DNA from: BS750m-G28 sp035527235
GTDB lineage: Archaea > Thermoproteota > Bathyarchaeia > TCS64
DNA length: 13,693 nt
Reading direction: 5' to 3'
Assembly (NCBI GenBank): GCA_035527235.1
Contig: DATLAV010000041.1
Span: forward strand, 1-13,693
Below are positions 1-5,698 of the stretch, piece after piece (within the stretch, counting starts at the first letter, position 1; each line of letters opens with the position of its first letter). A model generated the notes under the pieces. That model did no database searches and was not told the origin of the DNA. It saw only the letters and a program-made list of their open reading frames with translations. The position numbers were made by a program, and so were the translations under genes.

Positions 1-240
1 ACGGATGTACCCTTCACTATGATACAACCATATTGAGGGGAGAGAGGAATAAATTTAACCTGTGAACCAAGAGCCGTAGACTCAATATCGCGGTGAAATA
101 TGACGATTTTAGTTACCTGTTAGTCCCTGAACGCCTCAAAATGGATGTAATGAGTGAATTTTCAAAGTGAAAACATGCGCCGTAAGTGTTTAAAATACTT
201 GAAAATAGTGATATAAAAATCTAGAAGATAAATATTAAAA

Positions 241-261
241 TACTATGACGATAACATAGTA
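241..261. promoter_or_regulatory. Perfect dyad, candidate operator
   Basis: TACTATG at 241-247 and CATAGTA at 255-261 are exact reverse complements separated by 7 nt (ACGATAA). The dyad lies about 76 nt before the start of the winged-helix gene. Small archaeal winged-helix proteins bind dyads as dimers, so autoregulation is possible. This role is inference; the repeat itself is seen directly. Confidence 0.3.
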
Positions 262-310
262 GTAATTATAGGTTTGTAGCAAATAGGAACACAAAAATCC
301 GCATCTAAAT

Positions 311-320
311 GATAAAAAAA
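311..320 (+). promoter_or_regulatory. TATA-like box for the winged-helix gene
   Basis: The run GATAAAAAAA ends 16 nt before the ATG at 337. With the usual archaeal spacing (box centre about 26 nt before the start) transcription would begin near 337-342, meaning a leaderless message. The spacing is borderline, and other A/T-rich runs upstream (211-219, 188-196) could serve instead. Confidence 0.3.
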
Positions 321-336
321 TGGGAGCTGAGAACCG

Positions 337-633
337 ATGAACAGGAGGAGAACACGACTCGAGATGTACTTCGATGTGCTGATGGCGATAAAGGGCGGTA
401 ACAGGATGGGAACCCGCATCATGAATGAAGCCAACATATCCTGGAGAACGCTGAATAGGATATTGACGTCACTGAAATCTCAAGAGATCATAACGGAAGT
501 ACAGGAGCTTAACTTGAAGGGCAGGAGAATGAGGAAGCTCTTCGAGTTCACGCCAAAGGGAGAGGGGGTAATGAGGTACCTCAGGGATCATACCCAGCTC
601 CTGACAGACAGCGAGCTCTGGGACTTCTACTAG
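337..633 (+). CDS. Small winged helix-turn-helix DNA-binding protein
   Basis: A 98-residue basic protein, probably a transcription regulator or nucleoid-associated DNA binder. The N-terminal pattern (RTRLEMYFDVLMAIKGG, then a TRIM...ANISWRTLNRIL segment at about residues 26-43) matches the archaeal winged-helix family that includes Sso10a (HTH_45 type), where the second helix pair binds DNA. Residues about 50-76 would form the wing, ending in the usual FTPKGEG turn before the last helix. It is shorter than Sso10a-type proteins with a long C-terminal coiled coil, so dimerisation must rely on the short tail. The ATG at 337 is preferred over the ATG at 364 because the RTRLE stretch before the latter belongs to the fold. 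It precedes the unknown gene at 754 and may regulate the block or itself. Family call fairly sure, role inferred. Confidence 0.75.
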   Translation: MNRRRTRLEMYFDVLMAIKGGNRMGTRIMNEANISWRTLNRILTSLKSQEIITEVQELNLKGRRMRKLFEFTPKGEGVMRYLRDHTQLLTDSELWDFY

Positions 634-711
634 AACAGAGTTTGTAGAACCCATAACTCAGTTCCTGACCGATCGTTAGAAAAGATCTTCAGTACTTTAC
701 TTTCTACGCAA

Positions 712-719
712 TTTAAAAA
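712..719 (+). promoter_or_regulatory. TATA box for the acidic hypothetical gene
   Basis: TTTAAAAA within CAATTTAAAAATAAG is centred near 716, which predicts transcription from about 742. That lies downstream of the TTG at 727 and 12 nt before the ATG at 754, so this box decides the start of the following gene in favour of 754. Confidence 0.55.
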
Positions 720-753
720 TAAGCGATTGTTAGGTTTGTCAGAAGGCGGCAAT

Positions 754-1350
754 ATGAGCTCTGACAGGGATGAAAAGGTCGACATCCTAGATCTTCTCAT
801 CAATCTACTGAAGGAGCACGAGATCAAGCTCGACGAACTGGCGTACAGGATCGAGACGATTCTAGATGAGAATCCCCCGGAACCGGAGAGCCCCGAGTCG
901 ACCACGCGGGAGAGCCCCCCAGGGGAGCTCGTCACCCTTAGAGCCACCATCAGGAGATGGCATGAGTTCAGACAGAGGTGCAGGGGGTCGGACAGCGTCG
1001 CCTTCCAGGCACACGAGGGCCAGTTCAAGGTGACAGCCGTGTCCCGGAACGCCCTCTACACATACGAAGAGGAGATACCCTTCCTGGAGGTACTGTACAC
1101 CGGCGAGGGGGAGGAGAGGAAGCCAAGCTACTTTATCGAGGACCCGAAGCTCCTCACCAAGGCGTTGAGGGGAAGGCTGGACTGCGGCCTGGAGCTCGAG
1201 GGCGTGGAGACCGAGGTCGACGTGCCGGACAACGGCATGTACGTCAGGATCAAGTACCCGGTCAACCCCGGGGAGGCGAGGGATTGGATCGCGGAGCAGC
1301 TGGGGATCGAACCATCGACAATAATCGAGGGCGAGCTGGACATCCTCTAG
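754..1350 (+). CDS. Acidic two-part protein of unknown function
   Basis: I do not recognise this family. The ATG at 754 gives 198 residues; an upstream TTG at 727 in the same frame is less likely because it falls before the predicted transcript start. Residues about 6-38 look like one or two amphipathic helices (IKLDELAYRIETILDE), residues about 39-60 form a Pro/Glu/Ser-rich flexible linker, and residues about 60-198 alternate short strands and helices, with a WHEFRQRCRG segment near residue 69-78 and an acidic C-terminus. There is no signal peptide, membrane segment or evident catalytic motif. It lies between a winged-helix gene and a HerA-type ATPase fusion, all on the plus strand, so a regulatory or adaptor role is possible. 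Base composition and codon use look like the neighbours. Gene real, function unknown. Confidence 0.75.
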   Translation: MSSDRDEKVDILDLLINLLKEHEIKLDELAYRIETILDENPPEPESPESTTRESPPGELVTLRATIRRWHEFRQRCRGSDSVAFQAHEGQFKVTAVSRNALYTYEEEIPFLEVLYTGEGEERKPSYFIEDPKLLTKALRGRLDCGLELEGVETEVDVPDNGMYVRIKYPVNPGEARDWIAEQLGIEPSTIIEGELDIL

Positions 1351-1420
1351 GTAGGGATCCGAATTTTTACGTCGACGATCCGGGAATCAGCGGACGGTCA
1401 GAGGAGAGGCTAGCTTAGTG

Positions 1421-1428
1421 CTTATATG
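1421..1428 (+). promoter_or_regulatory. TATA box for the YdjM-HerA fusion gene
   Basis: CTTATATG is centred about 29 nt before the ATG at 1454, which predicts a transcript starting within a few bases of the start codon, so a nearly leaderless message. No Shine-Dalgarno sequence stands immediately before the ATG, which fits. Confidence 0.5.
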
Positions 1429-1453
1429 TTGAGCAGAGGCTTCTCCTTTAGGT

Positions 1454-3337
1454 ATGCCCTTCACGCCCTATCACATCGGGCCGGCGCTCCTAATCAGCCT
1501 GATCCTGTATCCCTACGTGGATATATCGACCTTCGTAATCGCAAGTATCATCGTTGACGTGGAGCCACTGGCGGTGCTCCTCCTCAGCCTCCCCCAGCCC
1601 CTCCATGGCCCGTTCCACTCCCTCACAGTCGGCTCCTCGGCTGCACTAGCCCTAGCCGCCGTGATGCACGGCTTCAGGAGGTACACCAAGCCGATCAGGG
1701 TGTCGAGGAGGTTCCCCCAGGACCCCTCCTTCCGTGACCTTCTCAGCACCTCGTTAGCGGGCGTGTGGCTCCACGTCATGCTGGACGCGTTCCTATACCC
1801 CGAGCTCCAGCTCCTCTACCCGCTGGATTGGAACCCACTGCTCAACCTAGTTCCGTACTCCTTGGTGATCGATTTCTGCACCGCCTCCTTCCCGGCTGCT
1901 GCCTTTGTTTTCCTCATCAGGTTGGCGTTGATAAGGGTTCGCGGGAAGCGGGAGCCCCCAGAAGAACTTGAGGCACCTGAGGAAGACGCACGCCCCATCT
2001 TCGTGGGGTCCGTAGAGGAAGTCGTCGTACAAACGGGGTATGCCGAAGAGGTAATTCCCCCATTACCAGAGATCACCCAGGAGATAGAGGATGTCTCTAT
2101 CGAGGCAGAGCCTCCGGATGGAGATGGTAGCTCCATGGATCCGGAGATCTACATAGGCAGCGACAAGATGCCTCGGCAGTGGGGCGTCATTGGGAAGAAC
2201 GCGGGCTCTCTCGTGGCCGTGGACCTCAACGAGCCCCACATCGTCTTTGTGTGCGGTAAGCAGGGGAGTGGAAAGGGTTACACGATAGGCGTCCTGAGCG
2301 AGATGCTACTCTCCAAGTCGATCAAGGGTATCTCCAAGGTCACAAGGCCTGCGACCGTGATCGTCTTCCACAAGCCCAGGGAGGACATGAGGTCGGAGTT
2401 CTGGAGCATAATAGAGGAGAACCGCACAGTGGGGGAGGTGGACGCCCTCTGGGAGGGCTACGGAGTCAGGCCCAGGAGGCTTATCACCGAGAGGGACCTC
2501 CGGATCTTCGTCGACCCCTACGTCTACGAGAACGAGGGGAGCAAGTTCGAGGGGGACTACGGGTCGAGGGTTTACCCCATAGGCATCAACCCGAAGAGGC
2601 TTACCGGGGAGGACTGGCCCTACGTCCTCTCCATCGGCAGGAAGGGGGGCTCCCTCTACGTGAAGAAGATCTTCCAGATCATCAAGAGGCAGCACTACAA
2701 CAGCGACTTCGGCCTCGACTCCATCAAGGCGGAGATCGACGCCTCGGACCTCAACCCGACGCAGAAGGGCTTCGCCCACATGCGGATGGAGACCCTGAGG
2801 GACTACCTGGAGGCGGGGGACTTCGTCGACGACCTGAAGACGGGGGGCGTCAACCTCTTCGACCTCCGGAAGATCATGATGGAGCCCGATGACGTCTTCA
2901 GTGTCATGATGCTCGTCATCAGCGCCATACTGAACAGCGAGGCCTACGAGAGGGAGCAGTTCGTCTTCGTCATCAACGAGGCCCACGACTACCTGCGGAA
3001 GGGGCTCTCAAAGGACTTCACAGACTACATCAACTACCTCATCAGGAAGAAGAGGCACGCAGGCACCTGGCTGATGCTGGACACTCACTTCCCGGAGGAT
3101 GTCGACCCCAAGGTCATCATGGGCTCCGACATCAAGGTCTTCCACAAGTCTGACATCCTCAGCTCCAGCATCCTGAAGAGGATCGTGGACGGAACCGAGG
3201 TCCTGCCCCACAGGCTGGAGACTGGGCAGGCCATAATCCGCTCAGACAAGTCGATCTCTGGCCCGGACAGGCTGCTTCTCGTCGACGTGAGGCCAAGGCT
3301 TACACAGCACGGCGCGCCCACGAAAACGGCGATCTAG
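1454..3337 (+). CDS. Fusion of a membrane YdjM-like metal-hydrolase domain with a HerA/DUF87-type ATPase
   Basis: A 627-residue two-domain protein. Residues 1-165 resemble the archaeal inner-membrane metal-dependent hydrolase family (YdjM/DUF457-like). The starting TPYHIGP has His7, followed by VDVEP (Asp35, Glu37), HGPFHS (His51, His56) and WLHVMLD (His107, Asp111), all set among four or five hydrophobic segments. Residues about 166-235 are an acidic, probably disordered linker. Residues about 240-615 are a RecA-fold ATPase of the HerA/FtsK group: P-loop GKQGSGKG at 268-275, Walker B region FVFVINEAHDYL at 503-514, and an IRKKRHAGTWLMLDTH segment at 530-545 that matches the arginine-finger/sensor region. 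Such ATPases usually form hexamers that move or process DNA; here the ring would be tethered to the membrane. Two Mg-coordinating positions differ from consensus (Gly275 for Ser/Thr, Asn508 for Asp). The genes upstream are on the same strand. The domain calls are confident; the biological role is unknown. Confidence 0.8.
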   Translation: MPFTPYHIGPALLISLILYPYVDISTFVIASIIVDVEPLAVLLLSLPQPLHGPFHSLTVGSSAALALAAVMHGFRRYTKPIRVSRRFPQDPSFRDLLSTSLAGVWLHVMLDAFLYPELQLLYPLDWNPLLNLVPYSLVIDFCTASFPAAAFVFLIRLALIRVRGKREPPEELEAPEEDARPIFVGSVEEVVVQTGYAEEVIPPLPEITQEIEDVSIEAEPPDGDGSSMDPEIYIGSDKMPRQWGVIGKNAGSLVAVDLNEPHIVFVCGKQGSGKGYTIGVLSEMLLSKSIKGISKVTRPATVIVFHKPREDMRSEFWSIIEENRTVGEVDALWEGYGVRPRRLITERDLRIFVDPYVYENEGSKFEGDYGSRVYPIGINPKRLTGEDWPYVLSIGRKGGSLYVKKIFQIIKRQHYNSDFGLDSIKAEIDASDLNPTQKGFAHMRMETLRDYLEAGDFVDDLKTGGVNLFDLRKIMMEPDDVFSVMMLVISAILNSEAYEREQFVFVINEAHDYLRKGLSKDFTDYINYLIRKKRHAGTWLMLDTHFPEDVDPKVIMGSDIKVFHKSDILSSSILKRIVDGTEVLPHRLETGQAIIRSDKSISGPDRLLLVDVRPRLTQHGAPTKTAI

Positions 3338-3361
3338 AAAAAAATTGCCCTTTCCAAGGGA
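3338..3361 (-). terminator. Hairpin plus T-run ending the DinB-like transcript
   Basis: Read on the minus strand, the stem formed by 3356-3360 and 3348-3352 (CCCTT/AAGGG, 3-nt loop) is followed by CAAT and then a run of seven T (3344-3338). This is a standard intrinsic-terminator layout downstream of the DinB-like gene and directly abuts the convergent ATPase gene. Confidence 0.5.
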
Positions 3362-3368
3362 ATGGTGA

Positions 3369-3381
3369 GGGGAGGCTCCCC
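3369..3381. repeat. GC-rich palindrome between convergent genes
   Basis: GGGGAGGCTCCCC is a perfect 6-bp-arm palindrome around one G, placed immediately before the DinB-like stop codon. It could stop or stabilise the 3' ends of transcripts arriving from both sides. Confidence 0.4.
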
Positions 3382-3846
3382 TTACTTCCTTCTTAGGATA
3401 GCGATCTGCCCGGCGTGATACAGGTCGTGCTGGACGAGGCCGTGGAGGATCACGTAGAACGTGAAGGGCGCTCCCTTGACCTTCTTGTCGAACCTCGCCC
3501 CGTCGAATCCCTTGAGCGCCTCGATCAATTCACCATGGACGCGTCGGAGCATCGCCTTAGCCTCTCTCCAGGCCTCCTCGTCAGCTGACTCCACGGGGGG
3601 CCAGTTCTGCTCCGGCTCAAGTATGCGGAACGTCTCGCCTCTAAGGGCCTTGGTAACCTCCCCTTTCCAAGCGGCGATGTGCAATGTCAGCTCCCAGATC
3701 GTGTGGCGACTCTTCAGGGGTCGGTCGTAGGCCTCATCGGCGCTCGTCTCGGATAGGAGCTTCATGAGCGGGGGACCGTGCCACGCATCTCCGTCGAAAG
3801 CTCTTTGAAACTGATCGAAGATCCGATCCAGTTCGGATATCATCAT
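3382..3846 (-). CDS. DinB-fold metal-binding protein
   Basis: A 154-residue cytoplasmic protein of the DinB/YfiT four-helix-bundle superfamily. Members carry a three-histidine metal site, and some act as thiol-dependent transferases. The three histidines are visible: His56 in ELTLHIAAWKGE, then His140 and His144 in the C-terminal HDLYHAGQIAIL signature. A WHGP element at residues 22-25 also fits the family, and the length is normal. Two adjacent ATG codons begin the gene; GAGGAG directly precedes them, so the second (3843) has the better spacing. The family is more typical of bacteria than archaea, which hints at transfer, but base composition does not stand out. It is convergent with the ATPase fusion, and tRNA-Glu lies upstream. 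The substrate cannot be told from the sequence. Confidence 0.85.
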   Translation of the reverse strand: MMISELDRIFDQFQRAFDGDAWHGPPLMKLLSETSADEAYDRPLKSRHTIWELTLHIAAWKGEVTKALRGETFRILEPEQNWPPVESADEEAWREAKAMLRRVHGELIEALKGFDGARFDKKVKGAPFTFYVILHGLVQHDLYHAGQIAILRRK

Positions 3847-3874
3847 CTCCTCAATTAATCATTGATGTGAACGG

Positions 3875-3883
3875 CTAAAAACG
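3875..3883 (-). promoter_or_regulatory. Weak TATA-like box for the DinB-like gene
   Basis: On the minus strand this reads CGTTTTTAG, centred about 33 nt before the first ATG, which predicts a leader of under 10 nt. It is a poor match to the consensus, so confidence is low. Confidence 0.3.
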
Positions 3884-3932
3884 ATTCTGACGCCACCCAC
3901 TATAATGGAGGTGCGGTCCGGATGAGAGAGAA

Positions 3933-4011
3933 TGGTGCTCCCGCCGGGATTTGAACCCGGGATCACAGACTCGAGAGGCCCGTATCCTTGACCGGACTAG
4001 ACGACAGGAGC
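3933..4011 (-). tRNA. tRNA-Glu (anticodon CTC), intronless, CCA encoded
   Basis: On the minus strand the acceptor stem GCTCCTG pairs with CGGGAGC (one T-G wobble), followed by A73 and an encoded CCA at 3935-3933. The T arm is CCGGG-TTCAAAT-CCCGG. The anticodon stem is CGGGC with GTCTG around the loop CTCTCGA (3977-3971), giving anticodon CTC at 3975-3973, which reads GAG. The D-arm contains the usual AGTCCGGTCA loop. No intron interrupts the anticodon arm. Confidence 0.96.
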
Positions 4012-4042
4012 ACGGATGCTATAGACTCTTCCCCACAGCCCA

Positions 4043-4052
4043 GATTTAAATC
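4043..4052 (-). promoter_or_regulatory. TATA box for tRNA-Glu
   Basis: GATTTAAATC is a perfect palindrome centred 36 nt before the first tRNA base, which predicts transcription from about 10 nt upstream of the mature 5' end. That is the usual distance for archaeal tRNA genes with an RNase P-processed leader. Confidence 0.6.
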
Positions 4053-4072
4053 TTAACCATCAGGAAATCCCC

Positions 4073-4115
4073 AAAAAACTGCAGAGAGGGGTGAAGACGC
4101 TTGGGGCCTCACCCC
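4073..4115 (-). terminator. Hairpin and T-run ending the radical SAM gene
   Basis: TCACCCC (4109-4115) and GGGGTGA (4088-4094) form a perfect 7-bp stem whose minus-strand 5' arm includes the stop codon of the radical SAM gene. A run of six T follows on the minus strand at 4078-4073, about 9 nt after the stem. Confidence 0.45.
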
Positions 4116-5536
4116 ATGGGGTCCCTGAAGGTCTTTCTCAGCTCAGAGAGGTTCTCCAGGCTGTTCCAGACGACCCCCCTCCGGTAGGGGCTGGTGAGAG
4201 TCCTCGACACCTGACGGAGCACGAACCCGGGTCTGTAAGCGAAGTCGTTGACCCCTTTCTTGATCATCCCCCGGATCTCCTCGAAGGGGACGGCAGTCGG
4301 GCATATTCTAGAGACGCCGACTCCCGTCTCCCAGTAGTCCTCGACGTCCACTATGCCCTTTGACACGAGCTCGTCCCAGATCTCCATACCTGGGTGGACA
4401 CCCAGGACGTTGAACTGGGGTATGTCGATGTCCAGTCTCTTGGCGAACTCCAAGGTGTTCGCTATCTCCTCCCTCGTCTCATCGGGGGCGCCCACGATGA
4501 ATGTTCCCATGATGACGTCTATTCCGGCGCTCCTCGCGGAGTCCACGGCCTTCACGGACTGCTCGGGGGAGACCCTCTTGTCGTAGTAGTCGAGGACCCT
4601 CTGGTTGGCGCTCTCTATCCCGAGATAGAGGATTCTGCAGCCCGCCTTGGCGATCTCTTGCATCATCTCCTGGGAGCTGCTGTCGACGCGCCCTTCACAG
4701 ATCCAGTCGAACTCAAGGCCCTCCTTCCTCATGCGCCTGCAGATCTCGGTCGCCCTCTTGGGGTCCAAGGTGAAGCAGTCGTCGATGAAGATGAACTGCT
4801 CGAAACCCTCCGAGGCGAGGTAATGAAGCTCCTCCAACGTGTTGTCCACGGACCTAGCCCGCCACCTGCCCCTGCCTATGTTGTGACAGCAGCAGAAACG
4901 GCAGTTGAACACGCAACCCCGGGAGGAGACGACGCTCGTAAACTTCTTCACCGCTACGTTGGCCCCGCCTATCTCCGAGTGGTACTCGTCGTCGAGGAGA
5001 CCGCGGTCGGGGAAGGGCAGGGAGTCCAGGTCCTCGATGAGGGGCCGATCTGGCGTTGACACGATGGATTCGCCCCTCCTGTAAGTGATACCTATTACGC
5101 CATCCAGGGGGGCGCCAGACATCAAGGCATCTGTGAGCTCGACGATGGTCTCCTCCCCCTCACCTCGAACGGCGATGTCCACTGAGGGATACTTCCTGAG
5201 GACCCTCTCTGCGTTGAATGTGGCGTGCAGCCCACCGAAGATGATCGGGAGATCGGGGTCTCGGCGCTTCACCTCGATGCTGGTGAGAGACGCGGTCTTG
5301 CCGGACATCGAGAGCCCTGAGAAGCCCAGGACGTCCGGGCGCTCCCTCACAACCCAGTCGGCGGTCTCCTGGATGGAGTAGCCCTTGGCAGGTTGATCGA
5401 GGATGGAGGTCTCCACCCCCGCTTCTTCCAGGACGGTAGCTACGTAGAGGAGGCCCAGAGGGGGCCACGATGCCTCCCCCTTCACCCGGTCCTTCAGCTC
5501 CGCGTTGGGACTCGGGTTAACGAGTGTTACCTTCAT
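4109..5536 (-). CDS. B12-binding-type radical SAM protein
   Basis: A 475-residue class B radical SAM enzyme. Such proteins use a [4Fe-4S] cluster and S-adenosylmethionine for radical methylation, ring closure or coupling. Residues about 1-140 are a Rossmann-like cobalamin-binding-type domain with the start KVTLVNPSP and a FGGLHATF element near residue 100, but no DxHxxG motif. The cluster motif is CVFNCRFC (Cys at about 208, 212 and 215), followed directly by two more cysteines. Later family marks are the FIFIDDCFTLD strand, an LGIESA strand and GAPDETREE. The start is the ATG at 5536; the TTG one codon earlier is less likely. The gene stands alone with its own palindromic TATA box and terminator, so context does not reveal the substrate. 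Relatives include archaeal lipid-modifying enzymes as well as tetrapyrrole and hopanoid enzymes; I cannot choose among them. Confidence 0.88.
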   Translation of the reverse strand: MKVTLVNPSPNAELKDRVKGEASWPPLGLLYVATVLEEAGVETSILDQPAKGYSIQETADWVVRERPDVLGFSGLSMSGKTASLTSIEVKRRDPDLPIIFGGLHATFNAERVLRKYPSVDIAVRGEGEETIVELTDALMSGAPLDGVIGITYRRGESIVSTPDRPLIEDLDSLPFPDRGLLDDEYHSEIGGANVAVKKFTSVVSSRGCVFNCRFCCCHNIGRGRWRARSVDNTLEELHYLASEGFEQFIFIDDCFTLDPKRATEICRRMRKEGLEFDWICEGRVDSSSQEMMQEIAKAGCRILYLGIESANQRVLDYYDKRVSPEQSVKAVDSARSAGIDVIMGTFIVGAPDETREEIANTLEFAKRLDIDIPQFNVLGVHPGMEIWDELVSKGIVDVEDYWETGVGVSRICPTAVPFEEIRGMIKKGVNDFAYRPGFVLRQVSRTLTSPYRRGVVWNSLENLSELRKTFRDPMG

Positions 5537-5565
5537 CAAATATACAGAGGAGAAAAGGAGTCAAC

Positions 5566-5577
5566 CTATATTTATAG
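5566..5577 (-). promoter_or_regulatory. Palindromic TATA box for the radical SAM gene
   Basis: CTATATTTATAG is nearly its own reverse complement and lies about 35 nt before the ATG at 5536, predicting a leader of about 9 nt. Its symmetry means it could also drive plus-strand transcription starting near 5598. Confidence 0.55.
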
Positions 5578-5587
5578 TATTTATTAA

Positions 5588-5601
5588 GCTGAGCTTTCAG
5601 C
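5588..5601. terminator. Short hairpin downstream of the thermosome gene
   Basis: GCTGA (5588-5592) and TCAGC (5597-5601) form a 5-bp stem with a 4-nt loop. On the minus strand an A/T-rich tract follows. It could contribute to ending the thermosome message or be incidental. Confidence 0.2.
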
Positions 5602-5645
5602 AAAGATATGCCTTATACGTCAATGGGCCTCCTCAGAAAGACTAC

Positions 5646-5652
5646 AAAAAAA
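5646..5652 (-). terminator. T-run after the thermosome gene
   Basis: The minus strand downstream of the thermosome stop has T-rich tracts, including a run of seven T here. Archaeal RNA polymerase often terminates at such tracts without a hairpin. Confidence 0.4.
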
Positions 5653-5698
5653 CGATGGCTGAGAATTAATAAAGAGATTAAAAATAAGTTGGAGAGGT

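Larger units (their letters stand above)
1..336. other. A/T-rich gene-less leader region with inverted repeats
   Basis: No frame on either strand gives a convincing protein here; frames entering from the left edge hit stops quickly. The stretch is clearly richer in A/T than the rest of the window. It holds three perfect inverted repeats (30-37 with 81-88; 159-164 with 168-173; 241-247 with 255-261) and several TATA-like runs (around 48-57, 188-196, 211-219 and 311-320). It is probably the regulatory region of the winged-helix gene at 337, possibly with an untranslated RNA. No tRNA fold and no C/D-box pattern was found. Confidence 0.5.

Noticed and set aside
1..60. A gene fragment entering from the left edge
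   Set aside because: All three plus frames stop within about 63 nt and none shows a recognisable C-terminus.
630..1028. Minus-strand frame of 132 codons
   Set aside because: Overlaps the acidic protein gene in antisense; Ser/Leu-rich, no promoter.
978..1418. Plus-strand frame of 146 codons overlapping the acidic protein
   Set aside because: Arg/Gly-rich second frame of the 754-1350 gene, the usual by-product of GC-rich coding DNA.
2306..2986. Minus-strand frame of 226 codons
   Set aside because: It lies wholly antisense to the ATPase domain with its clear motifs, and it is an Asp/Val/Leu-rich shadow caused by the GC-rich codon pattern.
4394..5059. Plus-strand frame of 221 codons
   Set aside because: Antisense to the radical SAM gene; low-complexity Val/Leu/Gly/Asp-rich composition typical of a shadow frame.
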